A stretch of DNA of 64,000 nt. Source: Schaalia turicensis ACS-279-V-Col4 (GTDB lineage: Bacteria > Actinomycetota > Actinomycetes > Actinomycetales > Actinomycetaceae). Positions 46,718 to 55,568 of this stretch are shown here, piece after piece. A program made the translations under genes and the position numbers. The stretch covers positions 124,001 to 188,000 of the forward strand of contig NZ_JH815210.1 of assembly GCF_000296505.1 (NCBI RefSeq). The letters are read 5' to 3'. The notes beneath the pieces were generated by a model. It made no database searches. It was not told the origin of the DNA and saw only the letters and a program-made list of their open reading frames with translations. Numbering within the stretch: position 1 is the first letter of the stretch; each line of letters opens with the position of its first letter.

Positions 46718-47920
46718 TCAGATGGCGCCTGTTTCTCCGCTATCCGCCTCTTCGTTTGGATCGGTTTCATCGGTGGTGTGCTCTTCGACATGCAGCGATG
46801 CGTCATCCCCGCTATCGGCACGGTGACGAGGAGTCATGGCACGAACGGCCTCTGGATCTGTTGCACGCAGGTGAACACGCTTGAGCGCCGCGGTCAGGGG
46901 ATCTTCTTCCACCATTTCTACGCTCTGGTCGTCGGCGCTCGGCTGATCGTCAGATACTGTTTCACTCTGCGACAAGTTCGCCAAGTAGCGCTCAATGACA
47001 TCACCAATGTCCTTGTCCTGTTGAGGAGTATGACCCAGCGGAGTCTGAGTACCAAAAGAGTTCAAGGAAAAGGAAGATTCGCCAGGACTCCACGCGTCAT
47101 AATGCTCTTCAAGGGACGTAATAGTCGCCATGATCTCTGGATTTGCTTCGATCAATTGCTCAATCGTGCCCTGATCCTGAGCTGCTCCTAACTCCAAGTT
47201 ACCAACCGGCAACGACAGATCAGCAAAATCAGACAGGCTGGATAACAGCGCAGAGGAGCCCGCCGGGTACCCAGACTCTGCCATGTAGAACGGAACCGCA
47301 GCAAGAAGAGCAATACCATTCACACCGCGTTCAGCAAGACGACGCTGAACGAAGGAACTTGCCGGTGCAGGGAACTGCAGTGACCCCGCCATCTTCGGCT
47401 GAGGCGGAATCAAAGAAGCATCCGTGGCCTGCACGTGAACCGGGGTTGCACGAGTATGTGGAACACTCGAAGGAATGCCATGGAAGGACACGCTGATCTC
47501 AACACCAGCTTCCTTCACAAAGTCAGCAACAATGCGCGCAAATGCCTCCCACTTTGCATCCGGTTCAGGACCGTGCAGAAGCAAAATCGGGTTCCCCAAG
47601 TCATCGCGAACTCTGTCGATTGCGATTTCATGAGTCACCATTTCTTCGCTGACCCAATCACGGACCGTCATGATCGGACGATGAGAGCGGTAGTCCAAGA
47701 ACTGATCGGAATCAAAAGTCGCAACACGTTCGTTCGGCAGGGCGCGAAGCATTTCAGCAACTGCCATACGACCGGCTCCGCCAGCATCCATGCTTCCGTA
47801 GAAGTGCATCACTAGGATGCGCGAATGAGTTTCACTGGCCGGCCCTCGCTCGAAAAGAAGGGCATCATTCGGTTTCATTACGTTCACATGCCCTTTCATT
47901 TCTGTTCTGTCCAATGCCAT
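46718..47920 (-). CDS. PAC2-family protein (proteasome assembly chaperone-like)
   Basis: About 400 residues. The PAC2 core (ILVMHFYGSMDAGGAGRMAVAEML, split at residue 40; DFVKEAGVEISVSFHGIPSSVPHTR; GIALLAAVPFYMAESGYPAGS) is followed by an acidic tail of about 110 residues. PAC2 proteins are related to eukaryotic proteasome chaperones and are common in actinobacteria; the function is unknown. The start is uncertain: ATGs at 47920, 47896 and 47878 are possible and none has a strong ribosome site; the frame is open to 48094. Confidence 0.82.
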   Translation of the reverse strand: MALDRTEMKGHVNVMKPNDALLFERGPASETHSRILVMHFYGSMDAGGAGRMAVAEMLRALPNERVATFDSDQFLDYRSHRPIMTVRDWVSEEMVTHEIAIDRVRDDLGNPILLLHGPEPDAKWEAFARIVADFVKEAGVEISVSFHGIPSSVPHTRATPVHVQATDASLIPPQPKMAGSLQFPAPASSFVQRRLAERGVNGIALLAAVPFYMAESGYPAGSSALLSSLSDFADLSLPVGNLELGAAQDQGTIEQLIEANPEIMATITSLEEHYDAWSPGESSFSLNSFGTQTPLGHTPQQDKDIGDVIERYLANLSQSETVSDDQPSADDQSVEMVEEDPLTAALKRVHLRATDPEAVRAMTPRHRADSGDDASLHVEEHTTDETDPNEEADSGETGAI

Positions 47921-48023
47921 GCTCGTCAATTCAACTCGACGAACAATTCGTACTATCAACGCTACTCGGAAACAGGCCGGAGCGCCCGACGGGCCCACTG
48001 ATATTCGCCTTGGGCGAATAGTC

Positions 48024-48035
48024 GGCCTCGTGAAT
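48024..48035. repeat. Extended copy of the ATTCACGAGGCC word (inverted), intergenic
   Basis: GGCCTCGTGAATCT on the plus strand, the complement of AGATTCACGAGGCC found at 38943 and 50153. It lies in the gap between the divergent PAC2 and helD genes, about 15 bases after TTCGCC-TTGG-GCGAA (48004-48018), a 6/5-bp inverted repeat. Confidence 0.6.
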
Positions 48036-48136
48036 CTATCTCCCCTGCGTCGCAGATCGCGGACAGTTGCACCTGGTCGCAGTTTTTCAGGCACAATAGA
48101 TGGTCGCTATCTTGTCCATTCCTCGAAAGTACGCGC

Positions 48137-50392
48137 ATGACTGACTCATCGACTTCTGCTTCGCCGGCGTCCATACCGGAGCAACGCCATGTCGACGCCG
48201 CGTATGCAAGGGTGGATGAGCTTCGAAAAAAGTACCGTGACCAGCAGGCGCGAACGCACGCAATCCACGGCGCAGGAAATCCTCAGGCCTGGACAGAACG
48301 CGAAGCACTCTCGGCTCACCTTGGTGATATGGCAGCACGCCTCGAGGCCGTTGAAGACCGCCTTGTATTCGGTCGCCTCGACATGGCTGACGGCGACCAC
48401 CACCACATTGGTCGCGTTGCCCTATCGACCGCCGACGGCGAGCACCTCCTGATCGACTGGCGAGCTCCCGTAGCGATGCCCTTCTATCAAGCGACTGCCG
48501 TCGACCCAAAGGGTGTCGTGCGAAGGCGCCACATTACAACTCACGGGCGCACCGTCGTCGCGCTTGAGGATGAACTGCTGGATTCGTCGCGAGCCGAAGG
48601 TATGGATCTTCAAGGCGAAGGCGCGTTGATGAGCGCCCTTGATAAGGCTCGCGACGGTCGCATGGGTGATATTGTCGCGACAATTCAGTCCGAACAGGAT
48701 GCCATCATTCGTGCTCCTCGCGACGGCGCGATCGTCGTCCAAGGCGGTCCGGGAACCGGTAAAACAGCCGTCGCCCTGCACCGCATTGCCTACCTGCTGT
48801 ATGCCGAACGTGAGCGCTTAGAGCGTTCCGGTGTTCTTTTGGTCGGGCCGTCGCGCATTTTCTTGCGATACATCGAACAGGTACTTCCCTCACTGGGTGA
48901 AACTGGCGTCGTTTCGACGACCATGGGCGACCTGTTGCCCGGCGTAGACGCACGTGGAACGGAGCCACTGGGCGTTGCCCAAGCGAAAGGTCATATCGGC
49001 TGGGCGCAGCTACTGAAGCAAGCGGTCAAAATGTTGCCACGCGAATTATCGGCACCGACCACGTTGCAGGTGTGGAGTCGCACGGTGACACTGACGCCGG
49101 ATGACGTGTCGAAAGCGATCCGCCATGCACGGCATACGCGTCGCACTCACAATCAGGCGCGCGAAGGTTTTGCTCTGGAGCTGATGGAGGTTCTGGCAGA
49201 GCGCCTAGCCTCCGATGCCTCGTCGGCCGGTGGAGTACTTGCTTCCAACGAGGATAAAGCGGAGTGGATCAGCGAAATCCGCGACTCCATTGATGCGCGT
49301 CGCGCGATCAATCTTGCGTGGATGCCAACGTCCGCCAAGACTCTTCTTCGTCGTCTCTATGCGCGTCCCCAACTGTTGGCGCATATTAACGATCGAGCAG
49401 GCCGCCCCGTTTCACCCCGCCTGTTGCCACTCGTTGAGCGTCATAGTGCTGAGTGGACCGATGCCGATATTCCCCTGTTAGACGAGCTCGAAGAATTGCT
49501 TGGACCGATGCCCACATCACGCATCGAATCCTCAGAATCAGAAAGTGCTGCAATTGAACGCGCACGAGCTGCGATCGAAGGCCAGGGGCTTGGCGGAGGC
49601 ATCGTGAATGCTGAGCAGCTTGCCGAGTCCACATTGTCTCAGCGAATGTGGACTCCCCTTGCTGAGCAGGCAGCCAACGATCGCAAGTGGGCATACGGCC
49701 ATATTGTCGTTGACGAAGCTCAGGATCTCTCCCCGATGGCGTGGCGTAGTTTGTTGCGTCGTTGTCCGTCGCGGTCGTTCACGATTGTTGGTGATTTGGA
49801 TCAGCGACGCGGATCGAAGCGTCCGAAGACGTGGGTTGAAGCCTTGGGGCCGGCAAGCAGAGCCTACAGCGATGAATTTGTTCTGACGGTGTCCTACCGT
49901 ACTCCGGCGACATTGACCGCCATCGCTGAGGCCGTGATGGCACGCGCAGGTAAGCCTGTCATTCACCCGATGAGCGCGGTCCGCGACGTTGAGGACTGCT
50001 ACCGCGTCGTGACTGTTGAAGCAGATACGGATATGGTCGCACGCGAGGATTCGCCGGCGTGGGCGGCAGCAATTCAGGCGGCATCGCAGGCGTGTGAGCG
50101 ACTTGATGCCACTTCGGGTGAAGGAAGCGGCAGGGTCGCGATTCTGGTTTCAGATTCACGAGGCCACGCATGGCATGCCGATTCCACAGGTGAGAGCGCA
50201 CTTGATTCGCGGATTGCTTTGCTCAGTGCCTCGAGTTCCAAGGGGCTTGAGTTCGACACCGTTATCGTGGTTGAGCCCGGCGAGATCTTTGCTGAAGGTG
50301 TTGGTGACCTGTTCGTCGCCTTGACTCGTGCGACGCATGATTTGGTTGCTATCACTTCGAGCGATCTTCCCAGGGGAATGGATCAGTGGTAA
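48137..50392 (+). CDS. helD: HelD-family RNA polymerase recycling factor / UvrD-like ATPase
   Basis: 751 residues. N-terminal coiled-coil arm (about 15-85), then a superfamily 1 motor split by an insertion: Walker A QGGPGTGKTAVALHR near residue 200, DEAQDLSPMAWR (motif II), VGDLDQRRG (motif III) and ALTRATHDLV (motif VI). HelD pulls stalled RNA polymerase off DNA using ATP; some actinobacterial members (HelR) protect against rifamycins. The start ATG at 48137 has a weak ribosome site. Transcribed alone, divergent from PAC2. Confidence 0.88.
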   Translation: MTDSSTSASPASIPEQRHVDAAYARVDELRKKYRDQQARTHAIHGAGNPQAWTEREALSAHLGDMAARLEAVEDRLVFGRLDMADGDHHHIGRVALSTADGEHLLIDWRAPVAMPFYQATAVDPKGVVRRRHITTHGRTVVALEDELLDSSRAEGMDLQGEGALMSALDKARDGRMGDIVATIQSEQDAIIRAPRDGAIVVQGGPGTGKTAVALHRIAYLLYAERERLERSGVLLVGPSRIFLRYIEQVLPSLGETGVVSTTMGDLLPGVDARGTEPLGVAQAKGHIGWAQLLKQAVKMLPRELSAPTTLQVWSRTVTLTPDDVSKAIRHARHTRRTHNQAREGFALELMEVLAERLASDASSAGGVLASNEDKAEWISEIRDSIDARRAINLAWMPTSAKTLLRRLYARPQLLAHINDRAGRPVSPRLLPLVERHSAEWTDADIPLLDELEELLGPMPTSRIESSESESAAIERARAAIEGQGLGGGIVNAEQLAESTLSQRMWTPLAEQAANDRKWAYGHIVVDEAQDLSPMAWRSLLRRCPSRSFTIVGDLDQRRGSKRPKTWVEALGPASRAYSDEFVLTVSYRTPATLTAIAEAVMARAGKPVIHPMSAVRDVEDCYRVVTVEADTDMVAREDSPAWAAAIQAASQACERLDATSGEGSGRVAILVSDSRGHAWHADSTGESALDSRIALLSASSSKGLEFDTVIVVEPGEIFAEGVGDLFVALTRATHDLVAITSSDLPRGMDQW
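50149..50168. repeat. 20-bp stretch shared with murF region, centred on ACGAGGCC
   Basis: CAGATTCACGAGGCCACG preceded by TT, identical to 38939-38958. In helD it encodes Ser-Asp-Ser-Arg-Gly-His-Ala. Confidence 0.7.
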
Positions 50393-50457
50393 GACGGTTC
50401 TATCCGTAGCACGAACACTTTTGCAATCGCTTGGTGTTTTTCTGGCACTATGGTGGC

Positions 50458-51663
50458 ATGACACGCGCACTGTTGCTTGAGAATCCCCATAAGGTTGCTG
50501 ACGAGGTTTTCGCAAAGAACGAGATTGATGTGTCTCGCCACGCGGGTGCCTTGGACGAAGATGAGCTGATTAAAGCCCTCGAGGGCGTGGAGTACTTGGG
50601 TCTTCGCTCGAAGACCCAAGTGACGCGACGCGTTCTCGAAGCCAACCCGCAGATCAAAGCGATTGGCGCTTTCTGCATTGGGACGAACCAGATCGACCTG
50701 GAAGCAGCCACCGAGCTGGGCATCTCGGTCTTTAATGCTCCGTATTCGAATACGCGTTCCGTTGTGGAACTGGCAATCGGCGAAATCATTGACCTGTCGC
50801 GTCGCGTCACCGTGAAGAATTCTCGCCTCCACCGTGGCATTTGGGACAAGAGCGCTGATGGTGCACACGAGGTTCGCGGTCACACGCTTGGCATTATTGG
50901 CTACGGCAATATCGGCACTCAGCTGTCCGTGCTTGCTGAAGCAATGGGCTTGAACGTTATCTTCTACGATATGGCCGAGCGCCTGTCTCTGGGCAACGCC
51001 ACCCAGATGCCGACGATGGAATCCGTATTGCGCGAAGCGGATATCGTGTCGATCCACGTTGATGGTCAGGAAACAAATTCCAATCTGTTTGGCGCTCGTG
51101 AGTTCGCGATGATGAAGCCCGGTGCACTGTTCATCAATTTGTCGCGAGGTTTTATCGTCGACATTGATGCCCTGCATGATGCGCTGGTGTCGGGTCACTT
51201 GGCCGGCGCTGCCGTTGACGTGTTTCCCCAAGAACCGAAGAAGAATGGCGATCCTTTTGATTCACCTTTGATCAAGCTGGATAACGTTATTCTTACTCCA
51301 CACATCGGTGGTTCAACGGAAGAGGCTCAGTACGATATTGGTCGTTTCGTCGCGGGGAAAATCAGTGACTACCAGGACACCGGCTCAACCGACATGTCGA
51401 TCAACCTGCCGAACCTCAGCTTGAATGCTTCGCAAGAGTCTCGCTACAGGATTCGTCTGATCCACAAGAACACTCCCGGTGTTCTGGCGAATATCAACCA
51501 CACCTTTGCCGAGATGGGCGCGAATGTTGGTGGTCAGATTCTGGGAACTGCAGGATCAACCGGCTATGTGCTGACCGACATTTCTTCCGAACTTCCGATC
51601 GATGCGATCGAGAAGATTCGCTCGATGAAGGACACTATTCGTCTGATTACGACGACCCTGTAG
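50458..51663 (+). CDS. serA: D-3-phosphoglycerate dehydrogenase
   Basis: About 401 residues, the short E. coli-like form with a C-terminal ACT domain (RIRLIHKNTPGVLANINHTF) and without the long insert of the mycobacterial enzyme. Motifs: GAFCIGTNQIDL, NAD site GIIGYGNIGTQLSVLA, catalytic His in TPHIGGSTEEAQ and the Arg of NLSRGFIVD. First step of serine synthesis; probably inhibited by serine through the ACT domain. ATG at 50458; no Shine-Dalgarno. Confidence 0.94.
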   Translation: MTRALLLENPHKVADEVFAKNEIDVSRHAGALDEDELIKALEGVEYLGLRSKTQVTRRVLEANPQIKAIGAFCIGTNQIDLEAATELGISVFNAPYSNTRSVVELAIGEIIDLSRRVTVKNSRLHRGIWDKSADGAHEVRGHTLGIIGYGNIGTQLSVLAEAMGLNVIFYDMAERLSLGNATQMPTMESVLREADIVSIHVDGQETNSNLFGAREFAMMKPGALFINLSRGFIVDIDALHDALVSGHLAGAAVDVFPQEPKKNGDPFDSPLIKLDNVILTPHIGGSTEEAQYDIGRFVAGKISDYQDTGSTDMSINLPNLSLNASQESRYRIRLIHKNTPGVLANINHTFAEMGANVGGQILGTAGSTGYVLTDISSELPIDAIEKIRSMKDTIRLITTTL

Positions 51664-51705
51664 GAAAAACGCTTATGTGGTCTTTTCTCGGCCTGGTCCC
51701 AACTA

Positions 51706-51723
51706 ACCTACGGTATCGTAGGT
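51706..51723. promoter_or_regulatory. Operator-like palindrome before the acyl-CoA ligase gene
   Basis: ACCTACG-GTAT-CGTAGGT, 7-bp perfect arms with a four-base centre, 21 bases before the GTG start. Position and symmetry suggest the site of a TetR-type regulator of fatty acid genes; no regulator gene is in the window. Confidence 0.6.
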
Positions 51724-51744
51724 AGTAAAGAATCGGAGGACAAC

Positions 51745-53466
51745 GTGACTCTTACTGACCAGCTTCGAGCCCAATACGCCCCCGGCGTCCCTGAAACTAT
51801 TGAGGTGCCGGATCAGACCATTCCTGCGATGGTTGAAGAGGTAGCGAAACGTTATCCGCATCAGATTGCTCTGGACTTCTTCTCGCGCCCAACCACGTAC
51901 GCGCAACTGATGACGCGCGTACGCAGGGCAGCAACTGTGCTGGCCAATGCAGGAGTTCGCCAGGGGGATCGAGTTGCCCTAGCGATGCCAAACTGTCCTC
52001 AGCACGTTGTTGCAATTCTTGCGACGATGCACCTTGGCGCAATCGTGGTTGAGCACAATCCTTTGGCTCCTGACCACGAAATTCACGAGGAGTTTAACCG
52101 CCACGGCGCACGCGTTGTCATTGCATGGGAAAAGACCCTGTCGAAGCTGACGTTCCTTGATCGTGCGACCACGGTTTTTGCTGTCAACCTGACGAAGGCT
52201 CTTCCCGGTCCGAGCCAGTTGCTTTTGAAGCTTCCGATCAAGTCTGCTCGCACGAAGCGTGACGCTTTGTCGACGCGTCCCCCATCATGGGCTCGTTCGT
52301 GGGACCAGGCTGTAGATCAAGCTCCACGCTGGACCACTTCTTGCCCTGCGAGTCCTGACGATCCGGCGCTACTGATTCATACGGGCGGTACGACAGGTGT
52401 TCCGAAGGCTGCCTGCATTACACACCGTAATTTGATGGCGAACATTGCCCAGTCGATCGCATGGGTGCCGATCCTGCACGAGAACGCTGAAGTGTTCTAC
52501 TGCGTTCTTCCCCTGTTCCATGCGTTTGGCTTCACCATTGGCTTGTTGTCGGGCTTGCGTTTGGGTGCCACAATTGCGCTATTTCCGAAATTCGACACAA
52601 CCATGATTCTGACCAGCCAGAAGCGTCTTCCCTGTACGTTCTTCCTTGGTGTTCCACCAATGTACGAACGTTTGCTGACTACGGCAGCCACCATGGATGT
52701 CGATCTGACGTCGATGACGTTCTCACTTTCGGGCGCTATGCCACTGTCTGCTGATTTGGCATCACGCTGGGAAGAAAAGACTGGCGGGTTGATGATTGAA
52801 GGCTATGGCATGACCGAAGCCTCACCGATCCTCCTAGGTTCCCCTCTAGCAAAGAACCGTCGCCCGGGCGCTCTTGGCGTTCCCTATCCGTCCACGCAAA
52901 TCCGCATTGTCGACCAAGATAATCCGACGAAGGATGTCGAAGACGGTGAAATTGGCGAACTCATTGCACGAGGCCCCCAGGTGTTCTCCGGATACTGGGA
53001 GCAGCCGGAGGAAACAGCTGAGATCTTCACCGAAGAGGGCTGGCTTCGTACGGGCGACCTTGTCCAGGTGCGCGACGGCTTCATCTACATGGCCGATCGT
53101 CGTAAGGAAATGATTAACGCCTCTGGTTTTAACGTGTACCCCAGCCAGGTTGAGAACGCTGTTCGCTCTATGCCAGGAGTTCGCGACGTAGCGGTTATCG
53201 GTATTCCTGCCGGCTCGACCGGCGAAGATGTCGTCGCAGCAATTGTCCTTGAAGCCGGCGCTTCGATCACTCTTGCTGATGTTCGCCAGTGGGCCGAAAA
53301 GTCTATTGCTCACTATGCCCTACCACGCCAGCTCGTGGTGATGACGGAGCTTCCTCGCTCCCAGCTTGGAAAGGTCATGCGTAAGCGTGTTCGCGAACAG
53401 GTAATGGAGGTCGCCGACTCTGCGACAACTAAAATTCGCCAGTTTACGAATCGAAAGAACGACTAG
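51745..53466 (+). CDS. Long-chain fatty-acid-CoA ligase
   Basis: 573 residues of the AMP-forming acyl-CoA synthetase (ANL) family. P-loop LIHTGGTTGVPKAACITH, EGYGMTEASPI, GWLRTGDLVQ, YMADRRKEMINASGFNVYP and the catalytic Lys in QLGKVMRKRVRE. Activates long-chain fatty acids for membrane lipid synthesis or uptake. GTG at 51745 follows CGGAGGA. Preceded by a palindrome that may regulate it. Substrate range is inferred. Confidence 0.9.
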   Translation: MTLTDQLRAQYAPGVPETIEVPDQTIPAMVEEVAKRYPHQIALDFFSRPTTYAQLMTRVRRAATVLANAGVRQGDRVALAMPNCPQHVVAILATMHLGAIVVEHNPLAPDHEIHEEFNRHGARVVIAWEKTLSKLTFLDRATTVFAVNLTKALPGPSQLLLKLPIKSARTKRDALSTRPPSWARSWDQAVDQAPRWTTSCPASPDDPALLIHTGGTTGVPKAACITHRNLMANIAQSIAWVPILHENAEVFYCVLPLFHAFGFTIGLLSGLRLGATIALFPKFDTTMILTSQKRLPCTFFLGVPPMYERLLTTAATMDVDLTSMTFSLSGAMPLSADLASRWEEKTGGLMIEGYGMTEASPILLGSPLAKNRRPGALGVPYPSTQIRIVDQDNPTKDVEDGEIGELIARGPQVFSGYWEQPEETAEIFTEEGWLRTGDLVQVRDGFIYMADRRKEMINASGFNVYPSQVENAVRSMPGVRDVAVIGIPAGSTGEDVVAAIVLEAGASITLADVRQWAEKSIAHYALPRQLVVMTELPRSQLGKVMRKRVREQVMEVADSATTKIRQFTNRKND

Positions 53467-53493
53467 CTGTCACGGTGACGCCGAAACGTTTAA

Positions 53494-54039
53494 TCACGAG
53501 TCGAGTAGAGAATCCAGAATCTCTCGGTTCGATAGCGCCTTCTTCGTCTTGGATGAAGAGTGTGAGCCCGAAGTGGATGCGGAGGCATTGTCTTTATTAC
53601 GCTCACGCAGGATGCGGATGGCTTCTTCGAAGTCTTCGAGGGTATTAAAGGCTCGATAGACGGAAGCAAAACGAAGGTAGGCGATTTCGTCGAGGTCACG
53701 GAGGAAGGGAAGAATCGCTTTTCCAACTTCATCGGAAGAGACGTTTGAAACTCCGGTTAAGCGGAGTTGTTCTTCAACCTGTTGCGCCAGGATTGCGAGA
53801 TCGTCGTCAGAAACGGGGCGCCCTTGGCATGCTTTCTTCACACCGGAAACAACCTTGTTGCGCGAGAAAGGCTCGACGACACCGGCGCGCTTCACGACTT
53901 GGAACGAGGATGTTTCAAGCGTGGTGAAACGCCTCTTACATGATGTGCACGCGCGACGACGACGAATCGAGGCACCATCATCTGCGATGCGGGTATCGAC
54001 GACTCGTGAATCTGGGTTATGACAGAAAGGGCAATGCAC
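53494..54039 (-). CDS. nrdR: Transcriptional repressor NrdR
   Basis: About 181 residues. The zinc ribbon is [16 protein letters not shown] with the second Cys pair in [14 protein letters not shown], followed by the ATP-cone domain; represses ribonucleotide reductase genes according to ATP/dATP. The last 35 residues are a Ser/Lys-rich extension. GTG at 54039 gives the family N terminus and has TAGCGT (minus strand, 54052-54047) ending seven bases upstream, suggesting a leaderless mRNA; TTG at 54060 is an alternative. The lexA-LysM-nrdR order is actinobacterial. Confidence 0.93.
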   Translation of the reverse strand: MHCPFCHNPDSRVVDTRIADDGASIRRRRACTSCKRRFTTLETSSFQVVKRAGVVEPFSRNKVVSGVKKACQGRPVSDDDLAILAQQVEEQLRLTGVSNVSSDEVGKAILPFLRDLDEIAYLRFASVYRAFNTLEDFEEAIRILRERNKDNASASTSGSHSSSKTKKALSNREILDSLLDS

Positions 54040-54108
54040 GCCTTTAACGCTACACGGCAAATAAGAAAGACGAAAAAGAAACGCGCATGAGGTGGGGGGA
54101 CCTGAGTG

Positions 54109-54579
54109 TTAGTTCAGCGGAAGGATAACCTTCTGCCCCACCTGCAAGCCACCTTCGATGCCATTCAAACGCTGAATATCTGTCACAACATCTTCCAGGT
54201 TGCGATCGGTATCAACGCCTTGAGCCAGCGACCAGACCGATTCCCCACCGGTCACAGCATGTTCAATGGTCGGACCTGAATAGACATCGGGAGCCAGGGC
54301 GAATCCAGCCAGGCCCGCAACAACGCTGAGAGCGAGCGTCGCACACACGCCACGAACGACATGTCCGATCGACATGGTCGATTGAACCACGACCGATTGG
54401 TGGCGACAAGCCGGACGACGACGCGTTGCAGGATCATCTTGACGAAGAACGCCCTTGCGCCGACGAGCGGAAGGAGCAGACTCAATCGAGACCACATCGG
54501 CGCCATCAGCCATCCCCTGAACAAGGTGCAGGTGTGGATGAGCGTCGTGGGCAAGAGTAGCACCGGCACATGCATTCAT
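54109..54579 (-). CDS. LysM-domain protein, SOS-associated division regulator candidate
   Basis: 156 residues. A basic cytoplasmic N terminus, one membrane helix (GVCATLALSVVAGLAGFALAP, about residue 77-97) and a C-terminal LysM domain (EHAVTGGESVWSLAQGVD ... LQVGQKVILPL) that would bind peptidoglycan. AAGGAGATCCTC precedes ATG at 54579. Divergent from lexA with three LexA boxes between. Homologues in the same position (Rv2719c of M. tuberculosis, DivS of Corynebacterium) are DNA-damage-induced division inhibitors; the same role is inferred here. Confidence 0.82.
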   Translation of the reverse strand: MNACAGATLAHDAHPHLHLVQGMADGADVVSIESAPSARRRKGVLRQDDPATRRRPACRHQSVVVQSTMSIGHVVRGVCATLALSVVAGLAGFALAPDVYSGPTIEHAVTGGESVWSLAQGVDTDRNLEDVVTDIQRLNGIEGGLQVGQKVILPLN

Positions 54580-54601
54580 GAGGATCTCCTTCACAACATA
54601 T

Positions 54602-54615
54602 CGAACATATGTTCG
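54602..54615. promoter_or_regulatory. LexA box 1
   Basis: CGAACATATGTTCG, a perfect palindrome matching the Gram-positive/actinobacterial SOS box. It lies 22 bases before the LysM gene start. Confidence 0.92.
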
Positions 54616-54616
54616 T

Positions 54617-54630
54617 CGAACACTTGTACG
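54617..54630. promoter_or_regulatory. LexA box 2
   Basis: CGAACACTTGTACG, one base from box 1, with two mismatches from perfect symmetry. Confidence 0.8.
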
Positions 54631-54664
54631 ATAACAGGTCTTCAAACAAAAGTCGAGACTTATT

Positions 54665-54678
54665 CGAACAAATGTTTC
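54665..54678. promoter_or_regulatory. LexA box 3, overlapping lexA promoter
   Basis: CGAACAAATGTTTC, near-palindromic. It overlaps the likely lexA -35 region; GATAAT at 54697-54702 is the -10. This would allow LexA autorepression. Confidence 0.8.
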
Positions 54679-54768
54679 ATTTTCGCGTCAGAATCAGATA
54701 ATCTGACCTAACAAGTGCATCAGCAACCATGTAGAAACCGAATTGCACGCAACCTCACGGAGAACCTC

Positions 54769-55467
54769 ATGACAGACAAAGCAACGCTGACTAGTCGCCA
54801 GCGAGAGATCCTTCTTGTCATTCACGAAGAGGTCAGCGCGCACGGTTTTCCTCCCTCTGTCAGAGAGATTGCCCAACGCGCACACCTTGCTTCCCCATCA
54901 ACCGTGAAGTACCACTTGGACGCACTGGAACGCGCCGGCTACCTCCAACGAGTCCCCGGCTTACCGCGCGCCCTTGAACTCTCCGTAACAGCGAAACAGG
55001 AGCTCGGCGTGGACGCGCCAACTACTCCGGCACCTCAAACAGTCACGAACGTGGTCACCATTGACCTGCCAGCCGGACACGTTGACGAAGACAGTTCGTC
55101 AATCCCCCTGGTTGGCCGTATTGCCGCGGGCGCTCCGATCACAGCAGAGCAGTACGTGGAAGATGTTTTCGAGCTACCCACTCGACTTACCGGCCACGGG
55201 CAAATGTTCATGCTGGAGGTCAGCGGAGAGTCCATGGTGGACGCTGGCATTCTGGACGGCGACTTCGTCGTTGTTCGTTCCCAATCGAACGCATCCCAGG
55301 GAGAAATCGTTGCCGCCATGATCGACGGCGAAGCTACGGTCAAGGTGTTCTCAAAGACAGACGGCCATATTTGGCTCCTGCCATGCAACGAATCCTACGC
55401 CCCCATCCCAGGCGATGAAGCCACCATTTTGGGCAAGGTGGTCACCGTCCTGCGTTCCTTGGCATAG
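54769..55467 (+). CDS. lexA: SOS repressor LexA
   Basis: About 232 residues. N-terminal winged helix (LTSRQREILLVIHEEVSAHG, FPPSVREIAQ, SPSTVKYHLDAL) and S24 peptidase domain with cleavage site Ala120-Gly121 (RIAAGAP), Ser155 (SGESMVDAG) and Lys192 (TVKVF). ATG at 54769 follows ACGGAGAA. Represses itself and the LysM gene. Confidence 0.97.
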   Translation: MTDKATLTSRQREILLVIHEEVSAHGFPPSVREIAQRAHLASPSTVKYHLDALERAGYLQRVPGLPRALELSVTAKQELGVDAPTTPAPQTVTNVVTIDLPAGHVDEDSSSIPLVGRIAAGAPITAEQYVEDVFELPTRLTGHGQMFMLEVSGESMVDAGILDGDFVVVRSQSNASQGEIVAAMIDGEATVKVFSKTDGHIWLLPCNESYAPIPGDEATILGKVVTVLRSLA

Positions 55468-55473
55468 TCGCTT

Positions 55474-55490
55474 CCGGGGCGTAGCCCCGG
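55474..55490 (+). terminator. lexA terminator hairpin followed by GGCCTCGT
   Basis: CCGGGGC-GTA-GCCCCGG. The sequence GCCCCGGCCTCGTA at its right edge is identical to the right edge of the palindrome at 2698-2729. No T-run. Confidence 0.7.
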
Positions 55491-55519
55491 CCTCGTACCC
55501 CTGCTCGCACAGCACACAC

Positions 55520-55552
55520 GTGTGGGGAGCACCCAACGGGCACTCCCCACAC
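55520..55552. terminator. Second hairpin between convergent lexA and ldh
   Basis: GTGTGGGGAG (55520-55529) and CTCCCCACAC (55543-55552) pair over 10 bp, with CCC/GGG inside. Lies 16 bases beyond the ldh stop; likely the ldh terminator. Confidence 0.75.
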
Positions 55553-55568
55553 TGGACAGATACAGAAC

